A DNA stretch of 15,000 nt from assembly GCA_034096865.1 (NCBI GenBank), contig JAWQFJ010005803.1, positions 1 through 15,000 on the forward strand, given 5' to 3'. Within the stretch, counting starts at the first letter, position 1; each line of letters opens with the position of its first letter. The notes under the pieces are model-generated. The model was not told where the DNA came from. It ran no database searches and was given only the letters and a program-made list of their open reading frames with translations. Below, in pieces: positions 7,823 to 13,795 of the stretch. The position numbers were made by a program, and so were the translations under genes. The DNA comes from Theodoxus fluviatilis. Its lineage: Eukaryota > Mollusca > Gastropoda > Cycloneritida > Neritidae.

Positions 7823-10261
7823 GACCTCCCCCCTAGGTCTGACCCTTGCGTCAGAACGATCATTCAAATACGACTCAAAAAGTCGGCTCCAAGGTTCTCT
7901 TTTCCTGGTATTACTTTGACCCTGAAGTTGAAGTTCTGGAGTTGCAGAGCCCAACCGGTCAAACGTCCATTGGAGGCTTTCATGGTCTGAAGACACCGGA
8001 GCGGTTGATGGTCCGTTTCTAGCGTCAATTCCCTTTGAGTCCATCCCACCATTTGGTTTTTTCCTTTCACTTTGATATTTTTTCTTCAACTTTTCCAAAC
8101 CCTCTTCTTTGATCCTCTTCTTAGATGTCACACCATCTTCACTCTGTTTCCTCTCCCTCTTCTCCATCTCCTTGTTCTTCATTTTCTTTTGCCTCTCTTT
8201 CCTTTCTCTGGCTGTTTTTCCACGAATCAAAGCAGGATCACTCTCTTCAACCTCCAAGTACTTTCCCTTGTAGTGGGGCTGGCAGGCCTGCAGGCATCGC
8301 CCGATGTGCCGAGTCTCATCCAGGGAATCTTCTAGCGGTGTGCCCTCCATCATCTGCTCCTTCAGGTTGGGCCTGGCAGTCTTGGAGAGCTTCAGCACTG
8401 GTCCCTCAAGCTGCTTCGGCACCAGCGGGAATTTCCTTTGATACTTCCTTGGCGACATGCTGGTGCGGGGCATTAAGGAATATGCATGCTCTGAAGACAT
8501 GGTACCATGGCTGCTGGTGATTGTCTCTTTGGCTTCAACAGTCCGGTCCAGGTCGGACGGGTGGGGGACCTGGTTTCCTTGCTTATCCTCATGCTCACGG
8601 TAGAGGATCTGCCTCATCATCCGACATTGCGTCGGCCTAGTGTCATCGGATTTCTGAGCGAACCCGCGCAGCTTCTCTAGGGTTGTATCAGACTGTTGCT
8701 TAGCGGCGAGCTTTTCCGGAGTGACGTCACCCAGCATAGATTGTCTCAGTTGACAAGCAGCTTCTCCGCGTGCTCTCCGTGCCCTTGTCTGAACTGGCGA
8801 GGCAGTCACTCGCACTGGTATAGGTTTTTCACCTCCTTCAGGATCATGCCAGCTATTTCCCAGGATGACGGGTAGCGACGAGTCGTCAATCACTATTACT
8901 TCCGTGCTACCTGAGAAGAAGTCAGCAACGAGTTGGACTCTAGCAAGAGGGTGTGATCGCGTCCCGTGAACGGACTGCACTAGGATCTCTTGTCCCGTGT
9001 AATCTTGTGGAAAGACGAGGTGTGATGGAACGAGAATCCGGTCGCTTCCAGTGTCTCTTATTGCATTCACCTCTCTCCCGTTCACCGTCACCTTCCGGTT
9101 GTGAACAGGAAAGCAGACCCTGCTGTCAAAGGTAGTCCCCACAGATACGAAGTGTACCTGGGTGACCTGCTCCCTGGGTTTCAGCGTCCTGTTCAGAGAT
9201 GGGCAACGACGTTTAACATGCCCGGGATCACCGCAATGCCAACACCCGGCCGCTTCTAGTACTCCCCTTGGAGCTGTCGTGTCCCTTTCATTCACTGGAG
9301 ACAGGTGTCGTGGCGATCCCTTGCCCTGACTACTCCCCATGGGTGCTGGAACCTCAGTGGCCAACCTGGCCTCCAAATGCCGGTCCGCAATGTCAGCCAC
9401 CGTCTCTACGTCGTTGGGAGCTTTAGTTCGCACTGCCGTGGCTAGACCCGCGTTCATCGTCTCGTAGAGCTGTTCTTGGAGCACGAGATCGGCTAGGTCA
9501 TCAAACGTTTCCTTTTTCCCAGCTCTCGCCATCCACCTCTTCAGCAGAGTTTTCAGCCGTAGTAGAGCCTGATGGAAGGTTTCGTTCGCGTCTCGTCTAG
9601 CCTGACGAAATCTCTTCCGGTAGGATTCGGCAGTGAGGTGGAACCGGGTTTGAAGAGCCTTCTTGACCTCCTCATACTCTTGTAGTTCTTGCAGAGACAA
9701 CGCAGCCAGCGTTTCTCCTGCTGTACCATCCATTAAGGCCATAAGCGCCCTTCCCCAGGTGTCCTCTGGCCACTCCTCTCCCTGCGCGATGGTCTCGAAC
9801 CGGGTCAAGTAGATATCCAAATCGTCTCCTGGCTTGAATCTGGGTGGTTCCAATTTTACTTGAGCTAGGGTAGCCTTAGGTTCGCGAGTCTGAGCTTGCC
9901 TCCCGACCAACTCTTTGAGTGTCTGCCGCCAGCATTCCATCTCTTCTTTTCTTCGTTGCAGTTCGCGTTCTTCTCGTCGCTGCAGTTCTCGTTCTCTTTC
10001 CAACCTGTCCCGTTGCTCCTTCTCTTCCCGTTCTTTCCGTTCCACACGTTCCTTCTCTTCCCTTCGCTGCTCCCTCTCTTCCCTCTCCCTCCGTTCCTTC
10101 GCTTCTCTTTTATCAAGGTACTGCAACATTGCCAGCCACTGAAGCTGTGAGCCACCATCGCCTTCACGTTTCGCTGGAAGCTCTCCTGGTATCGGCTTTT
10201 CTTTCTCTGGCCTCGCCCCCAGACCTTGTAACCGCGGCGTTTCTCCTCTGGGTTCTGGCAC
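7799..10261 (-). CDS. Gag-protease polyprotein frame of the LTR element, running into a non-retroviral segment
   Basis: Numbered from the GTG at 10261 (the open frame extends to 10327; there is no ATG), the order is as follows. Residues ~50-108 are a strongly charged Arg/Glu coiled coil. Residues ~135-245 are a SCAN-like Ty3/gypsy Gag capsid domain (PPRFKPGDDLDIYLTRFE, then RFHLT, then KRFRQARRD). A CCHC zinc knuckle CWHCGDPGHVKRRC spans 340-353. The aspartic protease has its active-site triplet at D403-T-G (IRDTGSD) and a flap-end VILG at 465-468. Residues ~505-565 are a KQQSDTTLEKLRGFA..ILYRE linker, which in relatives precedes integrase. After ~565 the retroviral signature ends. The frame then passes out of register with the RNase H fragment at its end, so the last ~80 codons are shadow sequence. 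Gag would form particles and protease would process them; no polymerase is encoded here. Confidence 0.85.
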   Translation of the reverse strand: MPEPRGETPRLQGLGARPEKEKPIPGELPAKREGDGGSQLQWLAMLQYLDKREAKERREREEREQRREEKERVERKEREEKEQRDRLERERELQRREERELQRRKEEMECWRQTLKELVGRQAQTREPKATLAQVKLEPPRFKPGDDLDIYLTRFETIAQGEEWPEDTWGRALMALMDGTAGETLAALSLQELQEYEEVKKALQTRFHLTAESYRKRFRQARRDANETFHQALLRLKTLLKRWMARAGKKETFDDLADLVLQEQLYETMNAGLATAVRTKAPNDVETVADIADRHLEARLATEVPAPMGSSQGKGSPRHLSPVNERDTTAPRGVLEAAGCWHCGDPGHVKRRCPSLNRTLKPREQVTQVHFVSVGTTFDSRVCFPVHNRKVTVNGREVNAIRDTGSDRILVPSHLVFPQDYTGQEILVQSVHGTRSHPLARVQLVADFFSGSTEVIVIDDSSLPVILGNSWHDPEGGEKPIPVRVTASPVQTRARRARGEAACQLRQSMLGDVTPEKLAAKQQSDTTLEKLRGFAQKSDDTRPTQCRMMRQILYREHEDKQGNQVPHPSDLDRTVEAKETITSSHGTMSSEHAYSLMPRTSMSPRKYQRKFPLVPKQLEGPVLKLSKTARPNLKEQMMEGTPLEDSLDETRHIGRCLQACQPHYKGKYLEVEESDPALIRGKTARERKERQKKMKNKEMEKRERKQSEDGVTSKKRIKEEGLEKLKKKYQSERKKPNGGMDSKGIDARNGPSTAPVSSDHESLQWTFDRLGSATPELQLQGQSNTRKREPWSRLFESYLNDRSDARVRPRGEVCHDSKRW
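7823..7842 (-). promoter_or_regulatory. Polypurine tract for plus-strand priming
   Basis: On the minus strand AGGGGGGAGG ends a few bases before the TGTCACG start of the 3' LTR, flanked by the short inverted pair GACCT / AGGTC. Position and purine content fit a polypurine tract and agree with the orientation given by the primer-binding site. Confidence 0.75.
7864..8070 (-). pseudogene. RNase H C-terminal fragment of the Ty3/gypsy polyprotein
   Basis: From about 8028 this frame reads TLETDHQPLRCL, then NGRLTGWALQLQNF, then PGKENLGADFLSRI and a TGA stop at 7864-7866. This is the standard end of a Ty3/gypsy RNase H, including the TDHQPL aspartate and the ADxLSR motif. It lies in a different frame from the Gag-protease reading and lacks the RNase H N-terminus and everything before it. 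The stop is only ~40 bp from the 3' LTR, so RNase H was the last domain of pol, unlike the common order in which integrase is last. Confidence 0.88.
8036..8569 (-). other. Lys/Glu-rich, non-retroviral-looking coding segment replacing integrase and RT
   Basis: About 530 bp, open on the minus strand, between the pre-integrase linker and the RNase H remnant. It encodes a stretch beginning near SLMPRTSMSPRKYQRKFPLV, then a HIGRCLQACQPHYKG block, then a long basic/acidic run with repeated K-E-R. None of the reverse transcriptase (YxDD), integrase (HHCC, DDE) or tether motifs is visible. It could be host sequence acquired by the element, or a rearranged linker. I do not recognise the protein. Confidence 0.5.
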
Positions 10262-10398
10262 ATACTGTCGAGTGGGAGTGGCGACGACGGGGAAGTACTC
10301 GCCAGAACGGAACCCGGTATTGCGGCATCACCCAATCTAGGCGACTCTGGTGGCCCTTTCGCTGCCCTACCTCTTGTAACTCTCCCTGCATCAGCCAT
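10262..10398 (-). pseudogene. Gag N-terminus, in a different frame from the rest of gag
   Basis: The first ATG after the leader (10396-10398) opens a frame starting MADAGRVTRG that continues into sequence whose composition no longer fits Gag. The main Gag frame is closed by a TGA at 10328-10330 and has no ATG of its own near its start. A frame change within about 10265-10330 would connect the two, so a small indel probably broke gag here. This is inferred from reading-frame texture and not from an alignment. Confidence 0.5.
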
Positions 10399-10629
10399 AA
10401 TGCCAGTTCTCTAACCCCGAAAAGTCAATACGCGGAGCAGTCAAGACGCGCAGAGATATGGGTTCAAGGTCAAACACAGGTAAGCAAGCATGCAGATACA
10501 AAAACCCTCAAAGTCGTAAAAAAAAACAACCAAAACAAACCCGACAAATATCAGTGAGAAACACATGTGCATACATGAATTGAATCCCTATAAATCAGGT
10601 AAACAACAAATCATGGACAACGAGGCAAT
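10399..10629 (-). other. Untranslated leader between primer-binding site and gag
   Basis: About 230 bp without a recognised gene, ending at the first plausible gag ATG (10396-10398). No splice donor can be assigned by eye. Confidence 0.5.
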
Positions 10630-10647
10630 ATCCCGGACGAGCCCCCA
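10630..10647 (-). promoter_or_regulatory. Primer-binding site, tRNA-Pro
   Basis: On the plus strand ATCCCGGACGAGCCCCCA reproduces the 3' end of tRNA-Pro including the final CCA, over all 18 positions, three bases from the LTR boundary at 10651. On the coding (minus) strand this is the same primer-binding sequence as in tRNA-Pro-primed gammaretroviruses. It fixes the element's orientation and the 5' LTR. Confidence 0.93.
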
Positions 10648-11438
10648 ATCTGTCACGGCCCGGGTGGTTGACTGCTGATGTAAAAGCAGTCCCGTGCAGA
10701 TATTTATGTTTTAAAGGGAAAATCGCCTGATTGTCCAACAACCTAACACTATTCAAAACAACGCCACACCAGACATAAATCAAATATAACAATTTAATAA
10801 CATAATACAAGAAAGAACCAGTCAATGCAAATATAATTTCACACCTCACTCCACAACCACCATTATGCCAGAACACTCCAGCACAAATCCACAACAAAAT
10901 CTCTCCACAGAATAAACAACAATCACAAACCTACAAAAGCTCCCCAAAGCACAAACAATACTTTCATAACATAATACAAGAAAAAACCAGTCAATGCAAA
11001 TATAATTTCACACCTCACTCCACAACCACCATTATGCCAGAACACTCCAGCACAAATCTACAACAACATTTCTCCACAGAATAAACAACAAGCACAAACC
11101 CACAACAAAAGCTCCCCAAAGCACAAGCAATACTTTCAACTCAAATCATCAATGGTTATCACTCCAACACACACCAATTGCAATCTGCTAGAACTTTCCA
11201 GCAGTAAGTTTACAACAATTCTTGTCAAGGAACAAACAACCAAAACCTCTAATTACTACAATTATTCCTACAATGTTCCAAAACCACTTCAAAGTGCAAG
11301 TCACCCCCTCATGAACGTCAACACGAGTCCACAACGTTCAAATCCGTCAGCCGTGACGGCCCTGCACCCATACTATAGGCGCACACAAGAAAAAGAATGA
11401 GGGACTTGCCTTCCTGGAAGCTTGGCGCTGTCAGTGAC

Positions 11439-11718
11439 GCTGACTTCGTCAGCAGACGTCAGACCCCCGCAGACACAGCAAGACTAACATGAGATTAAAT
11501 TACAAAGAAGATCAGCCTGTGAACCATCACAATGTCACCGTTAAAGGCCCGACGACGAGACACCAAGAAAAAACATTCCCCTCCTTACAACACCAGTAAG
11601 GAGACCGGCAAACCAAAACCAGGTCTTGCCCACCGGGCGCAAACGGCCCCCTGAGACACCGCTCAGCAAGAAATCACACACCCACAACCAGACCGGTAAG
11701 CCAAACCCAGGCCTTACC
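11439..11718 (-). other. Cluster of hairpins in the LTR leader (R-U5)
   Basis: Visible stem-loops: GCTGAC-TTC-GTCAGC (11439-11453), CCTTAC..GTAAGG (11583-11601), GGCAA..TTGCC (11607-11630) and GGTAAG..CTTACC (11695-11718). The last two belong to an imperfect ~60-bp direct repeat, and their third base pair changes on both sides (C-G versus T-A). The same structures lie in the left LTR at 7267-7281, 7411-7429, 7435-7458 and 7523-7546. A packaging, dimerisation or translation role is an inference. Confidence 0.5.
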
Positions 11719-11814
11719 TACCGGGCACAGCGGCCCTCGGAGACGCGGCACCAACACACAGCGACGAAAAGTCTTGCTTCCAAAAGTTCCTCCCCACGTT
11801 AGCGAAATACACGA

Positions 11815-11828
11815 CCCTATATATAGGG
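11815..11828 (-). promoter_or_regulatory. TATA-like core promoter motif of the 5' LTR
   Basis: CCCTATATATAGGG is a perfect palindrome about 170 bp from the start of the 5' LTR, in the position expected of a U3 promoter. The same sequence is at 7640-7653 in the 3' LTR. Being symmetric it could fire in either direction; the start site is not determined. Confidence 0.55.
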
Positions 11829-11997
11829 TTCATTCACGCAAAAATAAATGTTTTGCACGTTCTGCCACATGGCGACTCGCATTGCACGTGCGACACGGTG
11901 CAGCTTAGCCAGTGCCGACACCGCAAAAACTCTTAAAGGTGCATTGTCCAGGACCGGGAGCGGACTTAAAGTCCCACCACCTCTTTGAGTCGTGACA

Positions 11998-12002
11998 GTC
12001 GT
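11998..12002. repeat. 5-bp target-site duplication GTCGT, right copy
   Basis: Directly abuts the CGTGACA end of the right LTR and is identical to 6474-6478. The pair defines the exact ends of the LTR element. Confidence 0.92.
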
Positions 12003-12026
12003 TTCCTTGATATCAATATCTGCCAT
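11998..12026 (-). pseudogene. First ~10 codons of the MULE transposase, cut off by the LTR element
   Basis: The minus strand reads ATG (12024-12026) followed by MADIDIKET and then meets the 5' LTR. The 5-bp duplication GTCGT at 11998-12002 is shared with 6474-6478, and the frame across the deduced empty site continues directly into the TNKRK stretch at the start of the main transposase segment. This fixes the native start and shows that the split is a simple insertion without other loss. Confidence 0.88.
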
Positions 12027-12288
12027 CTCTTAAGTTGCTATATATGATCTGACGATCAATCTGTCGTCTTCAACACTGACGAAGTTCGAAACAACACAGG
12101 GCTGTTAATGAAATGAGTGAAAATCACGTGAAAGTTGCGTGTCATGAATGATATCCGTTAAGATTCCCTTTAAAATCACGTGAAATTTTCAATCATGTCG
12201 CATTTAAATGTTGTGAATGCACGTGTCGATTCACGTTATTTTTGCGAAGCATTGCAATTATAATGTATTCTGAATAATGAACGTTAAC
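12027..12288 (-). promoter_or_regulatory. MULE upstream region: likely transposase promoter
   Basis: Between the transposase ATG and the right terminal array lie 260 bp without a gene. A TATATA string sits about 12-20 bp upstream of the ATG (near 12038-12044). A 14-bp motif AAAATCACGTGAAA is repeated exactly at 12120-12133 and 12172-12185, each with a palindromic CACGTG E-box core, and there are further CACGTG/TCACGT variants near 12220-12236. Regulation through E-box factors is an inference. Confidence 0.5.
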
Positions 12289-12423
12289 ACTCGCCCTTAT
12301 TGGATACGTAATTTCAATGTTTAATGAAAAAACACGCGCCCAAATGGGTTATCGGAAACTCGCCCATATGGGCTATAAAACTCGCTCGCCCATATGGGCT
12401 ACTCGCCCTTATGGAAACCTTCG
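12289..12423 (-). repeat. Right terminal region of the MULE, with inverted subterminal motif array
   Basis: Inverted copies of the left-end motif: ACTCGCCCTTAT (12289-12303), ACTCGCCCATATGGG (12358-12372), GCTCGCCCATATGGG (12384-12398) and ACTCGCCCTTATGG (12401-12415), plus the variant GCGCCCAAATGGG (12336-12348). Four full motifs and one GCGC variant thus occur at each end. The innermost copy and the outer boundary mirror the left end in distance. Confidence 0.85.
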
Positions 12424-12431
12424 CACTTTTA
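12424..12431. repeat. Candidate MULE target-site duplication, right copy (CACTTTTA)
   Basis: Identical to 4029-4036, directly outside the right transposon end. Removing the element and one copy leaves a continuous minisatellite unit, as expected for a pre-insertion site. Confidence 0.6.
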
Positions 12432-13020
12432 TGTGTTTCTTAGGGTAGTTTCTGTTCCTATGTTTCATGTGTTCTGTCGTCTGTCTAATGTGTTCTTTTG
12501 TCTCTCTCGTGTGTTATTCTGTCGCTTTCATGTTTCTTTGGGTCTCTTCATTGTCCCTATGTCTCCTTCATGTGTTCTTTTGTCTCCTTAATGTGTTTCT
12601 TTTCAGTATCCCCCTGCCTGCTTCATATGTTTCTTTGGATCTCTTCTGTATTCTTCTATCTCCTTCATGTGTTATTTTATCTCTCTCGTGTTTGTTTGTC
12701 CCTCTCATGTGTTCTCTTGTCTCTCTCATATGTTCCTCGGTCTCTTTCGTGCGTTTCTTTGGGTCTTTTAGTGTTTTTATCCCTCTTTCATGTGCTTTCT
12801 TGAGTCTTCTATGTGATCCTTTGTCTCTTTGGTGTGTTCCTGGGATTCTCTCATGTGTTCCTCGTTTTCGTGTGTTCTTTTGAGTCTATCTGTGTTCCTC
12901 TACCTCTTTCGTGCATTTCTTTGTCATGTGTTCTTTGTTTCTCATGTTTTCGTTTGTCTTTACAATGTGCTGCACTGTATGTTTCAGTGTCCTGTGTGCT
13001 GCGTTGTCTCTCTCGCGTGT
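12424..13020. repeat. Degenerate pyrimidine-rich minisatellite, right part of the split array
   Basis: Diverged ~20-22 bp TCTCTTTCATGTGTTCTTTTG-like units, again with TGTTTCTTTGGG punctuation (near 12436, 12530, 12628 and 12755), in the same orientation as 3541-4036. Open frames here encode low-complexity Cys/Phe/Leu/Ser strings and are products of the repeat. Confidence 0.9.
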
Positions 13021-13795
13021 TCTTTTGTCTCCACCATGTTCTTCTTTGTCTCTATCATGAGTTCATGTCTCCACCATGTCCTCCTTTGTCTCTATCATGT
13101 GTTCATGTCTCCACCATGTCCTCCTTTGTCTCTATCATGTGTTCATGTCTCCACCATGTCCTCCTTTGTCTCTATCATGTGTTCATGTCTCCACCATGTC
13201 CTCCTTTGTCTCTATCATGTGTTCATGTCTCCACCATGTCCTCCTTTGTCTCTATCATGTGTTCATGTCTCCACCATGTCCTCCTTTGTCTCTATCATGT
13301 GTTCATGTCTCCACCATGTCCTCCTTTGTCTCTATCATGTGCTCATGTCTCCACCATGTCCTCCTTTGTCTCTATCATGTGTTCATGTCTCCACCATGTC
13401 CTCCTTTGTCTCTATCATGTGTTCATGTCTCCACCATGTCCTCCTTTGTCTCTATCATGTGTTCATGTCTCCACCATGTCCTCCTTTGTCTCTATCATGT
13501 GTTCATGTCTCCACCATGTCCTCCTTTGTCTCTATCATGTGTTCATGTCTCCACCATGTCCTCCTTTGTCTCTGTCATGTGCTCATGTCTCCACCATGTC
13601 CTCCTTTGTCTCTATCATGTGTTCATGTCTCCACCATGTCCTCCTTTGTCTCTATCACGTGTTCATGTCTCCACCATGTCCTCCTTTGTCTCTATCATGT
13701 GTTCATGACTCCACCATGTCCTCCTTTGGCTTTATCATGTGTTTATGTCTCCACCATGTCCTCCTTTGTCTCTATCATGTGTTCATGAACACTTT
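13021..13795. repeat. Highly uniform 40-bp tandem array, about 19 units
   Basis: Eighteen units of exactly 40 bp start at 13061, 13101 and so on to 13741, preceded by one diverged unit from 13021. Each unit joins two ~20-bp halves: GTTCATGTCTCCACCATGTC and CTCCTTTGTCTCTATCATGT. Most units are identical; rare variants include GCTCATG at 13341 and 13581. Since 40 is not a multiple of three, three units form a 120-bp, 40-residue cycle that stays open, which explains the 319-codon frame 12829-13788. There is no spacer variation, so this is not a CRISPR. Confidence 0.97.

Larger units (their letters stand above)
6479..11997 (-). mobile_element. Ty3/gypsy LTR retrotransposon, defective, probably Gmr1-like
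   Basis: A 5.5-kb element on the minus strand with two near-identical 1.34-kb LTRs, a tRNA-Pro primer-binding site next to the 5' LTR (right), a polypurine tract next to the 3' LTR (left), and a 2.8-kb interior. The interior holds Gag, a zinc knuckle, an aspartic protease, a linker typical of the region before integrase, a non-retroviral-looking segment, and an RNase H C-terminus. RNase H ending just before the 3' LTR, with an integrase-type linker upstream, fits the Gmr1-like gene order. Reverse transcriptase and most of integrase are missing, so movement of this copy would have needed enzymes from a related element. Confidence 0.93.
10651..11997 (-). repeat. 5' LTR (right copy)
   Basis: 1347 bp, the partner of 6479-7822. 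Read on the minus strand it starts at 11997. The TATA-like palindrome CCCTATATATAGGG (11815-11828) is about 170 bp inside, giving a short U3 and a long R-U5 leader of about 1.1 kb. It carries the same internal 169-bp duplication (about 10797-11134) and the same hairpin set at +4172 relative to the left copy. Confidence 0.96.
4037..12423 (-). mobile_element. Mutator-like DNA transposon (FLYWCH/MULE), interrupted by an LTR retrotransposon
   Basis: The element is bounded by ~135-bp ends that carry inverted arrays of a GGGCGAGT-type motif, and it contains one intronless transposase gene on the minus strand. Excluding the nested LTR element (6479-11997) and its duplicated GTCGT, the original transposon would be about 2.86 kb. 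It sits inside a minisatellite whose repeat pattern continues across the insertion, and it has a candidate 8-bp target duplication. The transposase gene is split, so this copy could be mobilised only by a transposase supplied from elsewhere. Confidence 0.85.

Noticed and set aside
9896..10557. Plus-strand frames rich in Phe/Leu/Ser/Pro opposite gag
   Set aside because: These are antisense shadows of the Arg/Glu coiled-coil region of Gag.
11152..11400. 82-codon plus-strand frame identical in both LTRs (also 6980-7228)
   Set aside because: It lies on the antisense strand of the LTR leader, has no domain, and is duplicated only because the LTRs are.
12829..13788. 319-codon open frame on the plus strand in the 40-bp array
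   Set aside because: A 40-bp repeat without stops is open in all three frames over a 120-bp cycle. The translation is simply the repeat and shows no protein-like features.
13021..13795. CRISPR-like regularity (fixed 40-bp period)
   Set aside because: There are no unique spacers between repeats, the whole period is repeated, and the context is eukaryotic.
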